Below, in pieces: positions 26,141-34,782 of a stretch of DNA of 59,928 nt (position 1 is its first letter; each line of letters starts with the position of its first letter). The stretch is from assembly GCA_902465435.1 (NCBI GenBank), contig CABQNH010000008.1, positions 1 through 59,928 on the forward strand. The letters are read 5' to 3'. Origin of the DNA: an uncultured Eubacteriales bacterium (GTDB lineage Bacteria > Bacillota > Clostridia > Oscillospirales > Oscillospiraceae). The translations under genes and the position numbers were made by a program. The notes under the pieces are model-generated. The model saw only the letters and a program-made list of their open reading frames with translations, had not been told where the DNA came from and made no database searches.

Positions 26141-27242
26141 TCCCACCATCGGCATGCGGCCGTATTACCTGATCCTATTGATCGTCAGCGTTTTGTGTGT
26201 CTGCGCCTCTATCGCAATGCAGCCGCAGGAGCTGCCGCGCCGAGGACAAGCGGCGCGCTATCGCGGCATTACAAAGCTCTGGCTTTTCTCTATTATTGCG
26301 ACGCTTGCAATTACGTCCGGCCTGCGTTATTATGTCGGAACGGACTATTACGCCTACTATAACGGCCTGAATTCCTACGGAAAAGCGCTGAAAAGATCCC
26401 TGCTTGCATTGAACGAGCCGATGCTTCCGCTGATTGCAACAACGCTTTGTCTGTTTACCTCGGACGGTGCGTGGTTCGTTATGGCGTGCGCCGTTCTCAC
26501 CATGTGTCTGCTGCTGGTCCCGCAGTATAAGTATAGCAGCAGCTTCCTGTTCTCGACGCTGCTGTTTATCCTTGTCGGCAATTGGCACGGTTCCTTCAAC
26601 GGCGTGCGGCAGTTTTTGGCGGCGGCTATTGTTTTTGCGGGACATCGGTATATCTTTGAGCGGAATTTCAAAAAGTATGCCCTTGTTGTCTTTCTGGCAT
26701 TCTGCACCCATCGCTCTGCCATTGTTATGATCGTTCCGTATTTTATTCTGAACAACCGCCTGTCGGTTAAGAATATTCTGCTTTTGGTTGGCGGAACAAT
26801 GCTGCTTTCGGCGAACTATGACACGGTTTTTAAGTTCATCGGCTTCCTGAAGGAGACCGATATGGCGATCGGGGATCAGGGCTATTATGCAAAGTCTGTA
26901 AACATCCTCCGTGTTTTAGTTGCCTGTGCGCCTGCCATACTCTGCTTTGTGCTGTATTTTAACACCAAGGTCACGAGTGAGGATGCTTTTTATATTAACG
27001 CGCTGATCATGAACGGCGCGGCGATGATCGCAACGTCAAACAGCGCTTACCTGGCGCGCCTCGGCATCTATACGAACGTGTTTACGCCGCTGGCCATGGC
27101 GAAGCTGATCCGAAAGGATAACCGCGCAGTGCAGACGTTTCTTCGGATCGGAATTGTTGCGCTGTATTACGTCTATTGGTATACGGAAGTGAGTAAGAGT
27201 TCGTCCTTGCGATATTTCCACTGGATTTGGGAGAGAAGCTGA
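26133..27242 (+). CDS. EpsG-like polysaccharide polymerase
   Basis: A 369-residue integral membrane protein with about ten helices. RYYVGTDYYAYYN and NGVRQFLAAAIVFAGHRYIFERNFKKY are EpsG-family hallmarks. It fills the Wzy slot: joining repeat units outside the membrane after Wzx flips them. It overlaps the GT2 gene by eight bases. This is the only polymerase candidate in the locus. Confidence 0.85.
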   Translation: MFSPTIGMRPYYLILLIVSVLCVCASIAMQPQELPRRGQAARYRGITKLWLFSIIATLAITSGLRYYVGTDYYAYYNGLNSYGKALKRSLLALNEPMLPLIATTLCLFTSDGAWFVMACAVLTMCLLLVPQYKYSSSFLFSTLLFILVGNWHGSFNGVRQFLAAAIVFAGHRYIFERNFKKYALVVFLAFCTHRSAIVMIVPYFILNNRLSVKNILLLVGGTMLLSANYDTVFKFIGFLKETDMAIGDQGYYAKSVNILRVLVACAPAILCFVLYFNTKVTSEDAFYINALIMNGAAMIATSNSAYLARLGIYTNVFTPLAMAKLIRKDNRAVQTFLRIGIVALYYVYWYTEVSKSSSLRYFHWIWERS

Positions 27243-27243
27243 T

Positions 27244-28212
27244 ATGGGAATGCTTGGTGCATTGAGGAAGTCGCCGGTCGGCACGCTTGCCCGGCGGGAA
27301 TACTGGCGCTGGCGCGGGCAGCGGGAAATGCGGCGCTATGACGATTATACTTTTATCTGCAAAAAATACCGTGCGCTGGGACGCGAGCTGAATCTCGCCG
27401 ATCCGCAGCGCTATACGGAAAAGCTGCAATGGCTGAAGCTGTTCTGGCGGGACGACTTGGCGCGCGTCTGCTCGGATAAGTATGAGGTTCGCGCCTATTT
27501 GGAGCAGCTGGGCTATGGCGAGCTGCTCAACGAGCTGATCGCGGTTTATGACCGCGCAGAGGATGTGGATCCTGCTGTGCTGCCGGAGCAGTTCGTTCTG
27601 AAGGCCGCGCACGGAAGCGGGTGGAACCTGATCGTGCGGGACAAATCCAAGGTCAACTGGTTCTGGTGGAAGAAAATCATGAAAAGCTGGATGAAGCAGA
27701 ATCTTTACTGGTTTGGCCGCGAATGGAATTATGAGAATCAAAAGCCGCGTATTATCGTGGAAAAGTATTTGGAGGACGATTCCGGCGAGCTGCGGGATTT
27801 TAAAATCTTCTGCTTCCACGGAGAGCCGGGCTATATCCAGATCGATGAAAACCGGGCGACGAACCACAAGCGAATTTATGTAGACTGTGCGGGAAAGCTG
27901 CTGCCTATGTCGGATAGTCAGGCGCACAGCACGGAGCTTACCATGCACTTTGGAGATACGCAGCGCCAAATGATCGAATTGGCGCGGGAGCTGAGCAAGC
28001 CGTTCCCGAGCGTGCGCGTGGATTTCTATGAGTGCGGCGGAAAGATTTACTTTGGGGAGCTTACCTTTTTTGACGGAAGCGGCTTCTATAATTTTCAACC
28101 GGATGAATGGGATTACAAGGTCGGTGCGAAGCTGACGCTGCCGACGCCGAACTATAATCTGGAGCTTTACCAAACACTGAGAGGAAAGAAAACAGCATGT
28201 CAGTCACAATGA
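27244..28212 (+). CDS. TupA-like ATP-grasp protein
   Basis: A 322-residue protein of the ATPgrasp_TupA family. DPQRYTEKLQWLKLFWRDDLARVCSDKYEVR is the characteristic N-terminal segment; FVLKAAHGSGWN is the nucleotide-binding lysine/glycine loop; IIVEKYLEDDSG, RDFKIFCFHGEP and RVDFYECGGKIYFGELTFF hold the metal-binding acidic residues. TupA is needed for teichuronopeptide in an alkaliphilic Bacillus, a polymer of amino acid and uronic acid, so ligation of an amino-acid-like group is plausible here. Many databases label the family glycosyltransferase, without direct proof. Confidence 0.82.
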   Translation: MGMLGALRKSPVGTLARREYWRWRGQREMRRYDDYTFICKKYRALGRELNLADPQRYTEKLQWLKLFWRDDLARVCSDKYEVRAYLEQLGYGELLNELIAVYDRAEDVDPAVLPEQFVLKAAHGSGWNLIVRDKSKVNWFWWKKIMKSWMKQNLYWFGREWNYENQKPRIIVEKYLEDDSGELRDFKIFCFHGEPGYIQIDENRATNHKRIYVDCAGKLLPMSDSQAHSTELTMHFGDTQRQMIELARELSKPFPSVRVDFYECGGKIYFGELTFFDGSGFYNFQPDEWDYKVGAKLTLPTPNYNLELYQTLRGKKTACQSQ

Positions 28213-29219
28213 AACAATTTCATCGTGTTCGCTCTGTCGGTGTGCAGTGGGACGATTTGCTGCGGGATAGAACAGATGCCTCCGCCTATGTGCAGAGACG
28301 CTTTCAGCAGCTGTATGAGCGCTGCGAAGCGTTAAAGCGAAGAAAGCTCGGTCAGCATACCGTGATTTTTGCCTTCTACGATGACGGGCGTCCCATTGGG
28401 CTCCTCCCTTTGAAATACAGCGGCAGGCGCGGCAGCCGTACCTACCGCTTTTTAGCAGACAGAACGATTATCGGCGAGCTGGACGGCATTTTTTCGGAGG
28501 ATCTGAGCGACGCACAGCTCTCGGCCTGCATGGAGCTGCTTCGGGAAGAACTGCATGACAGCAAGCTTGTTTTGAATAAGCTTTCCGAGAAGAGTAGACT
28601 CTATCGCACCTTTCTGGATGCTGGAGAGAAAAGCGCAGTCGTATGTGTGAACATTCCGTTTCCGGATGGCTATGATGCCTATTACCATGCCCTGCGTAAA
28701 AGCGTCCGGCAGAATATCCGGACAGCCTATAACCGAATGCACACCGACGGGAAGGAATTCACGTTCGAGATGATTTGCGGTAGGCCGCTTCCTTCCAAGC
28801 TGAAGCAGAAGCTTCAGGAGGTACACAGCGTTCGCTGTGCGGAGATGGGCTGCGGAAGACGCCGCGAGCAGACGAAGCTTCGCCTGCTCTTTAACAGAGT
28901 GCGCAGCCGATTCGATAGCATAGAACGCGGAACAGATTGTCTGCCGAACAGCTGCTGCGCAATCGTCCGGATCGACGGCGAAGTTGCGGCCTATCTGCGC
29001 GGCTTTACGACGGAATCGACGCTGGTTGTGCCGCAGCTTGCGATTTCCAGCGAGTTTGCGCGGTATAGCCCGGGCGTTTTGCTGATCAACGAGACAATCA
29101 CACGCCTCTCGGCAGAGGACACTATTCGAAACCTTGACTTATCTACCGGGGACGAGGGCTATAAACTTTCCATGGGAGGAGGACGCTACAATTTGTGGGA
29201 GATTACAGTTTCCCTGTAG
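28197..29219 (+). CDS. GNAT/FemAB-like acyltransferase (Acetyltransf_6 type)
   Basis: A 340-residue protein resembling the CelD/BcsL/Acetyltransf_6 group, two joined GNAT folds related to FemAB aminoacyl transferases. Recognisable parts are IFAFYDDGRPIGLLPL, YYHALRKSVRQNIRTAYNRM and SPGVLLINETI with IRNLDLSTGDEGYKLSMGG. It probably transfers an acyl or aminoacyl group to a sugar amine or hydroxyl. It overlaps the TupA-like gene by 16 bases. Donor and acceptor are unknown; the position between two ATP-grasp genes supports a shared decoration pathway. Confidence 0.75.
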   Translation: MSVTMKQFHRVRSVGVQWDDLLRDRTDASAYVQRRFQQLYERCEALKRRKLGQHTVIFAFYDDGRPIGLLPLKYSGRRGSRTYRFLADRTIIGELDGIFSEDLSDAQLSACMELLREELHDSKLVLNKLSEKSRLYRTFLDAGEKSAVVCVNIPFPDGYDAYYHALRKSVRQNIRTAYNRMHTDGKEFTFEMICGRPLPSKLKQKLQEVHSVRCAEMGCGRRREQTKLRLLFNRVRSRFDSIERGTDCLPNSCCAIVRIDGEVAAYLRGFTTESTLVVPQLAISSEFARYSPGVLLINETITRLSAEDTIRNLDLSTGDEGYKLSMGGGRYNLWEITVSL

Positions 29220-29230
29220 CGAAAAGATAG

Positions 29231-30358
29231 ATGGGGCTGTATCGATCGCTTTCCGGGAGCCTTCGCCGTCTGGAAGGCAGCTTGGAGCACAAAAAGATCC
29301 GCTTTTCCGAGCAAAGAGCAATCCGCAGAAAACGTCCGATTTTTCGGGACGTAAGCTGGTCGGAGGAACAAAAGGCACAATATACGACCTTCTGGCGTGC
29401 GCATTACGGACGGGATTTCCCTTCGGACTGGCACCGACTGTATGAAAGCATGAACGGGCGCTTCGATGTGCAGTATTTTCCGGAAATCCTTTATACCGCA
29501 GAGCTGGAGCGAAGGCTGAACCCGGACAACTACTGCGAGGTGCTCAGCGACAAAAATCTTTTGGATTTGCTGACGGCGGCCGTGCCCCAGGTACGCGCGC
29601 CGAAAACATATTTTGGCTGCGCGAACGGGAGCTTTTTCACCGGAACGCATGAACTGCTTTCCCGCGCGCAAATGCTCACGGCGCTCAGGGACATCGGCGA
29701 CGCCGTCGTGAAGCCGACGGTTGATACCGGCTCCGGCAAGGGCGTGGAGGTCGTGCGCTTCCATGACGGCGTCGATGAGAAAAGCGGCCGCTCGCTGGAA
29801 GCGCTGCTTGCGCACTGCGGGCGGAATTTCGTCATTCAGGAGAAGATCCAGCCCTGTGAGCAGCTGCGGCAGCTTGCGCCGTCCTGTGTCAGTACGATTC
29901 GGCTGATCACCTATCTTGCAAAGAATCAGGTGTTTCATGCACAGCTGGTTTTGCGCGTTGGAACGGGAAAATCCGCAGTGGATAACATTCATGCGGGCGG
30001 TCTCTGCATTGGCGTGAGAGACGACGGCCAACTCAAAAAGCGTGCCTATCGACTTGGCTACGGGGACTGCTGCGAGATATTCGAAGCGCACCCGGACAGC
30101 GGCCTACGCTTTTCGGAAATCACGCTTCCCAAAATTCCGGAAATGATCGAAGCGGCGCACAGACTGCACAGCCAAATCCCGCAGTTGGGGATCATTTCAT
30201 GGGATTTTACGGTGGACAGGGAGGAAAATGTGGTCCTCATTGAGGTGAACTGCAAGGATCAGAGTGTTTGGTTCCCGCAGATCGTAAATGAGGGGGCCTT
30301 GTTCGGAGACAACACGGCCGATATGCTGCATCTGATTGCAAAGGAGGCAAAGAAATGA
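29231..30358 (+). CDS. Sugar-transfer-associated ATP-grasp protein
   Basis: A 375-residue protein of the PF14397 type. Key segments: VLSDKNLLDLL, AVVKPTVDTGSGKGVEVV (nucleotide-binding lysine), FVIQEKIQPCEQLRQLAPSCVSTIRLITY, NIHAGGLCIGV and GIISWDFTVDREENVVLIEVN (metal-binding acids). ATP-grasp enzymes join a carboxylate to an amine or thiol through an acyl phosphate. This family is found only with glycosyltransferase clusters and its reaction is unproven. It is 11 bases behind the acyltransferase and overlaps the following GT4 gene. Confidence 0.8.
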   Translation: MGLYRSLSGSLRRLEGSLEHKKIRFSEQRAIRRKRPIFRDVSWSEEQKAQYTTFWRAHYGRDFPSDWHRLYESMNGRFDVQYFPEILYTAELERRLNPDNYCEVLSDKNLLDLLTAAVPQVRAPKTYFGCANGSFFTGTHELLSRAQMLTALRDIGDAVVKPTVDTGSGKGVEVVRFHDGVDEKSGRSLEALLAHCGRNFVIQEKIQPCEQLRQLAPSCVSTIRLITYLAKNQVFHAQLVLRVGTGKSAVDNIHAGGLCIGVRDDGQLKKRAYRLGYGDCCEIFEAHPDSGLRFSEITLPKIPEMIEAAHRLHSQIPQLGIISWDFTVDREENVVLIEVNCKDQSVWFPQIVNEGALFGDNTADMLHLIAKEAKK

Positions 30359-31461
30359 GCGCACTGCGAATTCTGCATGTCGTCGGAACGATGGATTTCG
30401 GCGGGGTCGAGACGCTGCTGATGACCATTTATCGACAGCTCGACCGGGAAAAAATACAATTTGATTTCCTTTGCCATAACACGACGGATTGCAAATTTAC
30501 AGAAGAAATCCGGACGCTGGGCGGCAGAATGTATATGGTGAACGGGCCGCGTCACGTCGGCTTCCGCGGCTATGGAAGGGAGCTGTATACCTTTTTTAAG
30601 GCGCATCCGGAATATACGATCGTACACTGCCACAAGAGCGACAACAATGGCTTGATCCTGAAGCAGGCCAAGCGGGCCGGTGTTCCGCACCGGATTTCCC
30701 ACTGCCATATTGCCGATTGCACCTATCCGTTCCCGATGTCCGTGCTGGTCGCGTATATGCGCGCGCTGAACCGCCGCTGCCTGACGGAGCGCTTTGCGTG
30801 TTCCGTGGACGCCGGAGAGTACCTGTTCGGGAAAAACGCCGAATTCACGGTACTGCCGAATGCAATCTCCACGGAGCAGTTTACGTTCTCACAGGAAAAG
30901 CGTACTGCCTGCAGAGCGGCTCTGGGGCTATCGGACGATACGCTGTGCATCGGTCACGTCGGACGGTTTGCAGAGCAAAAGAACCATCGCTTTCTTCTGG
31001 AGGTTTTTGCAAGCCTGCATGAAGCACATCCCAACACTAGGCTGCTGCTGCTCGGCGGCGGCGGGCTGGAAAAGCCGATTCGGGAAAAAACCGCAGCACT
31101 CGGACTGGAGGACAGCGTGATTTTCGGCGGTCTGCATTCCGATCTGAGTGGATTTTATGCCGCGATGGATCTGTTCCTTTTCCCCTCCCTTTTTGAGGGA
31201 TTGGGCATCGTGGCGGTTGAGGCACAGTGCAGCGGCTTGCCGGTCGTTGCTTCGGAAAATGTGCCGCACGAGGCCAAGGTCGTGGATACCATGCAGTTTT
31301 TGCCGCTTGATGCGCCGGTTTCCCAGTGGGCGGAGACGGTTTATGCGGCGGCAAGCGCAGAAAATGACCATCGTGCCGCGGCGGCGGAGACGGTTGCAAA
31401 GAGCATGTTCAATATTCAGACAATGGCCGCTTTTTTGCAGGATTACTATTTGAAGCTGTAG
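30355..31461 (+). CDS. GT4-family glycosyltransferase (EpsF-like)
   Basis: A 368-residue GT-B enzyme. ILHVVGTMDFGGVETLLMTIYR is the glycine-rich N-terminal motif; HVGRFAEQKNH and FEGLGIVAVEAQCSGLPVV (EX7E) mark the donor domain. It most resembles EpsF-type capsule transferases. ATG overlaps the ATP-grasp stop (ATGA). Confidence 0.9.
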   Translation: MSALRILHVVGTMDFGGVETLLMTIYRQLDREKIQFDFLCHNTTDCKFTEEIRTLGGRMYMVNGPRHVGFRGYGRELYTFFKAHPEYTIVHCHKSDNNGLILKQAKRAGVPHRISHCHIADCTYPFPMSVLVAYMRALNRRCLTERFACSVDAGEYLFGKNAEFTVLPNAISTEQFTFSQEKRTACRAALGLSDDTLCIGHVGRFAEQKNHRFLLEVFASLHEAHPNTRLLLLGGGGLEKPIREKTAALGLEDSVIFGGLHSDLSGFYAAMDLFLFPSLFEGLGIVAVEAQCSGLPVVASENVPHEAKVVDTMQFLPLDAPVSQWAETVYAAASAENDHRAAAAETVAKSMFNIQTMAAFLQDYYLKL

Positions 31462-31470
31462 GAGGTTGCC

Positions 31471-32433
31471 GTGCCGAAGCTTTCTATTGTCGTTCCGGTT
31501 TATAATACGGAACAGTTTTTGCCGGCTTGCATCGAGAGCATTCTTTGCAGCCAGTTTGCGGATTTTGAGCTGCTGCTTGTGGACAATGCCTCGACGGACG
31601 GCTCCTGCGAGATCTGTGAGCGCTATGCGCAGCGGGATCGCAGGATCCGAATCCTGACACAAAGAACGCCGGGTGTCAGCGCAGCGAGAAATTGCGGCAT
31701 TGCTGCGGCCGAGGGGGAATTCATCGGCTTTGTGGACAGCGATGACACCGTAGAAACGAACCTGTTTTCCGAGCTGATCGACCTGTACGATACCGAGGAT
31801 ACCGTGCTTTCCTGCGTCGGCGTTTTTGTAGATGCGGAGGGAAAGCCGCCGGCGCCGCAGAATGCGGATGGAAAAAGCTATCGCCTGACTGCGGCGGAGG
31901 CGGCAGCCTTCCTGCTGTCGGGAAAATACTACAAGGGCTTTTTGCCCAACAAGCTGTTTCGCAGCAGCGTGATTAAAAAATACAGACTCCGCCTTGCACA
32001 GGACATTGCCTACTGTGAGGACGTTTTGTTTGTGGCGGCGTATTTACAGGCCGCTGCGGGAAGCGTGCATTATCATGCCGTCCCGCTTTACCACTATCAT
32101 ATTCATGGAAGCAACGTGTCGGAAAACGGCTTTTCGCCGCGAATGCTGAGCGGGCTGACGGCCTTTTCGCGCGTAGAGGAGATCGCTGCGCAGAGCTGGC
32201 CGGAGCTTGTCCCGGAGGTTAGGGCCTCACAGGCGGGTATGGGCATTTACGCGCTGCGCTCCATTGCGCGCAGCGGTGCGGGAGCAGAGCATATCCCCAT
32301 GCTGGGCGGCGTGGTGCGGAAGAACAGGACTGCGTATCTTGCATCGAGGGACACCGGCCGGAAGGCCAAGCTCCTTTGCAGGCTGTGCTGCCTTTCACCC
32401 AGACTTTTTGTGGGAATTGCAGCACATCTTTGA
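31471..32433 (+). CDS. GT2-family glycosyltransferase
   Basis: A 320-residue GT-A enzyme. LSIVVPVYNTEQFLPACIESIL, VDNASTDGS, GVSAARNCGIAAAEGEFIGFVDSDD are standard family motifs; YCEDVLFVAAYL marks the acceptor side. Starts at GTG behind GGAGGTTGCC. It resembles EpsJ-like transferases; the sugar is unknown. Confidence 0.9.
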   Translation: MPKLSIVVPVYNTEQFLPACIESILCSQFADFELLLVDNASTDGSCEICERYAQRDRRIRILTQRTPGVSAARNCGIAAAEGEFIGFVDSDDTVETNLFSELIDLYDTEDTVLSCVGVFVDAEGKPPAPQNADGKSYRLTAAEAAAFLLSGKYYKGFLPNKLFRSSVIKKYRLRLAQDIAYCEDVLFVAAYLQAAAGSVHYHAVPLYHYHIHGSNVSENGFSPRMLSGLTAFSRVEEIAAQSWPELVPEVRASQAGMGIYALRSIARSGAGAEHIPMLGGVVRKNRTAYLASRDTGRKAKLLCRLCCLSPRLFVGIAAHL

Positions 32434-32455
32434 GAGATCGTGAATTGGAGAAGCA

Positions 32456-33646
32456 ATGAAAAAGGTTGGAATCGTAACGCTGAACGGCGGAACAAATTAT
32501 GGAAATAAGCTGCAGAATTACGCTCTGCAGGCGGTACTGCTTTCTCTGGGATATGAGCCGCTGACGCTGCAGAACCGAGTGACGAAGGGGATCGGCGTCG
32601 GCGCGCAGGACACTGCGGCGCCGACCGGGTGGAAACGGTATCGTTACGCGGCGCGCTGCCGCCTGCATTATCGCTTCCACCTGAAAAACACAAAGACCGG
32701 CCTGATTACGGACGGTCTATACGCCTTGGTGCACCGCGCGGAGATCCGCCGCGCGCAGCAAAAGAGAATGGATGCCTTTGCCGCATTTGAGCGGGAGAGC
32801 CTGCGCTTTGCACCGGAAGCCATAGAGGATGAGGCGGCAAGCGGTCTGAATCTGGAGTCGTATGGCGCGTTTATTTCCGGTAGCGATCAGGTTTTTAACC
32901 CGACCTATCGCTTTACGTCCGGCGTGAGCTTTCTGCAGTTTGCGCCAATGGAAAAGCGTATTGCATATGCGCCGAGCTTTGGTGTTGCGGAGATCCCGCA
33001 GACACTTGCGGCGCAGTATGCCGCATGGCTTTCCTCCTTTGCGGCGCTTTCCGTGCGCGAGGAGCAGGGTGCGCGTCTGATTGCGCAGCTCTGCGGCAGA
33101 CAAGCGCCGGTCGTCGCAGATCCAACCATGCTGCTTTCTGCGGCGCAGTGGCGGGAGTTTGCGAGAAAACCGGAGAATGTACCGCAGAAGCGGTATGTAC
33201 TGACCTACTTTTTGGGAGATATCGACCGCCGCTATTGGAAGGCGATCTGTGCACTGGCGGAGAAACGCGGCTGCGAAATCGTGAATTTGTTAGATATCAA
33301 GCAGCCGCAGTATTACACCGCCGATCCGCGCGCCTTTGTGTATCTCATCGAGCATGCAGAGTATGTGTGCACGGACTCCTACCACGGAACCGTTTTCGCG
33401 GCGATGCTGGAGCGACCGTTTACGGTCTTTGAGCGTATGGACGAGGACGGAAACATGACCTCGCGCTTTCAAACGCTTTTTCATGAGCTGGGACTTCGGG
33501 AGCGGATTTTTTGCGGCCATGCAGATTTTGGCGAGCTGCCGCCGTATGCGATCCGGGAGAAGCTGGATGCGCTGCGGAGGGAGAGCCTGTGCTATTTGCA
33601 GCAGGCACTTGCGAGAAGCGCGCAGAAAGGAACAAAGACAGAATGA
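32456..33646 (+). CDS. Polysaccharide pyruvyltransferase family protein
   Basis: A 396-residue GT-B-like protein of the PF04230 family. GIVTLNGGTNYGNKLQNYALQ opens it; FISGSDQVFNPTY, VREEQGARL, DPTMLL and CTDSYHGTVFAAMLERPFTVFER follow in the family order. Members transfer pyruvate from phosphoenolpyruvate to sugar hydroxyls to give acidic ketals. It is directly coupled to an FrhB-like iron-sulfur gene, a pairing often seen in exopolysaccharide loci. Whether this subgroup truly uses PEP is not settled. Confidence 0.87.
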   Translation: MKKVGIVTLNGGTNYGNKLQNYALQAVLLSLGYEPLTLQNRVTKGIGVGAQDTAAPTGWKRYRYAARCRLHYRFHLKNTKTGLITDGLYALVHRAEIRRAQQKRMDAFAAFERESLRFAPEAIEDEAASGLNLESYGAFISGSDQVFNPTYRFTSGVSFLQFAPMEKRIAYAPSFGVAEIPQTLAAQYAAWLSSFAALSVREEQGARLIAQLCGRQAPVVADPTMLLSAAQWREFARKPENVPQKRYVLTYFLGDIDRRYWKAICALAEKRGCEIVNLLDIKQPQYYTADPRAFVYLIEHAEYVCTDSYHGTVFAAMLERPFTVFERMDEDGNMTSRFQTLFHELGLRERIFCGHADFGELPPYAIREKLDALRRESLCYLQQALARSAQKGTKTE

Positions 33647-34782
33647 CGGATCCCCGACACTGCACCGGCTGCTCAGCCTGCGCGGCAATTTGCCCAAGGG
33701 GCTGCATTACCATGCAGCCGGACGCGCAGGGCTTTTCTAAGCCGGTCAGGAAAAGCGAAAATTGCACGGACTGCGGTCTGTGTGAAAAAATATGCCCGGT
33801 GCTTCATGAGCCGGACAGAAAAGAGACAGAAAAGATCTACGCGGCCTATGCCAAGAGCGAGGCACTGCGCAATGACAGCTCCTCCGGCGGCGTGTTCGGC
33901 GTTTTGGCGCAGCAGGTTCTGGCGGAGGGCGGCGTGGTGTTCGGCGCGTACATGAACGAAGCGCGGCAGGTCGTGCACGGCATGGCGCAAAGCAGTGAGG
34001 AGCTGGCTGCGCTGCGCGGCTCAAAATATGTGCAGAGCGCGCTGGGCGACTGCTTTGCGCAGGTTAAGTCGCAGCTTTCGGCCGGACGCACAGTCCTCTT
34101 CTCGGGAACACCGTGCCAGATCGCCGGCCTGACCCGCTATTTGGGAAAGCCCTATGATAACCTGCTTACTGTGGATCTGATTTGTCACGGTGTGCCCTCG
34201 CCGATGGTCTGGCGGGAGTACCTTGCCTGCCGCGAGAAGGACGCGGGGGCAAGGGCGGTCGGCGCGTCGTTTCGCGATAAAGTCCAAGGCTGGAACTGCT
34301 TTTCCATGAAGCTCCGCTTTGCAAATGGGAGACAGTACGCAAAAAGTCTGCATGAGGACAGCTATCTGCGGGGGTTTTTGGCGAATTTGTTCCTGAACGA
34401 CGCCTGCTCCGATTGCCGCTTCAAGGGTACGTCACGCTGCGGTGATGTGACGCTGGCGGATTTTTGGGGCGTGGAGAAAATGCTGCCCGCGTTGAAGGAT
34501 GACAAGGGCGTTTCTTTGCTGCTGGTTCGCAGCGCGGCGGCTGCGCGGCTGCTGCGCTCGTGTAAGGAGCGATTGCACATTTTGGAGGTTCCCATGGAGG
34601 AAGCGCTGCAATGCAATACGGCGGCGACGCATTCCGTGCAGCCGCACCGGAATCGTGCGCGTTTCTTTGCGGGGCTTTCCGCGGGAAAATCCTTTGACAG
34701 GCTGACGGAGTCCTGCCTGCGGCGTCCGTTCTACCGCCGCGTCCTATCAAAAATGAAGCGTTTGCTCAGGGGGAAACAATGA
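33643..34782 (+). CDS. FrhB/FdhB-like iron-sulfur protein of polysaccharide loci
   Basis: A 379-residue protein. Two ferredoxin-type clusters are visible: Cys7, 10, 13, 17 and Cys41, 44, 47, 51. The F420 hydrogenase/dehydrogenase beta-subunit domains follow, with FSGTPCQIAGLTRYL, LICHGVPSPMVWREY and CSDCRFKGTSRCGDVTLADFWG as landmarks. The ATG at 33643 overlaps the pyruvyltransferase stop (ATGA). A longer open frame to 33511 runs inside that gene and is not used. It is probably a flavin/iron-sulfur reductase acting with the pyruvyltransferase-like protein; the substrate is unknown, and F420 use is not implied. Confidence 0.85.
   Translation: MTDPRHCTGCSACAAICPRGCITMQPDAQGFSKPVRKSENCTDCGLCEKICPVLHEPDRKETEKIYAAYAKSEALRNDSSSGGVFGVLAQQVLAEGGVVFGAYMNEARQVVHGMAQSSEELAALRGSKYVQSALGDCFAQVKSQLSAGRTVLFSGTPCQIAGLTRYLGKPYDNLLTVDLICHGVPSPMVWREYLACREKDAGARAVGASFRDKVQGWNCFSMKLRFANGRQYAKSLHEDSYLRGFLANLFLNDACSDCRFKGTSRCGDVTLADFWGVEKMLPALKDDKGVSLLLVRSAAAARLLRSCKERLHILEVPMEEALQCNTAATHSVQPHRNRARFFAGLSAGKSFDRLTESCLRRPFYRRVLSKMKRLLRGKQ

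Noticed and set aside
33511..33642. N-terminal extension of the FrhB-like protein
   Set aside because: It lies within the pyruvyltransferase gene and precedes the ferredoxin motifs; the ATG overlapping the stop is the normal coupled start.
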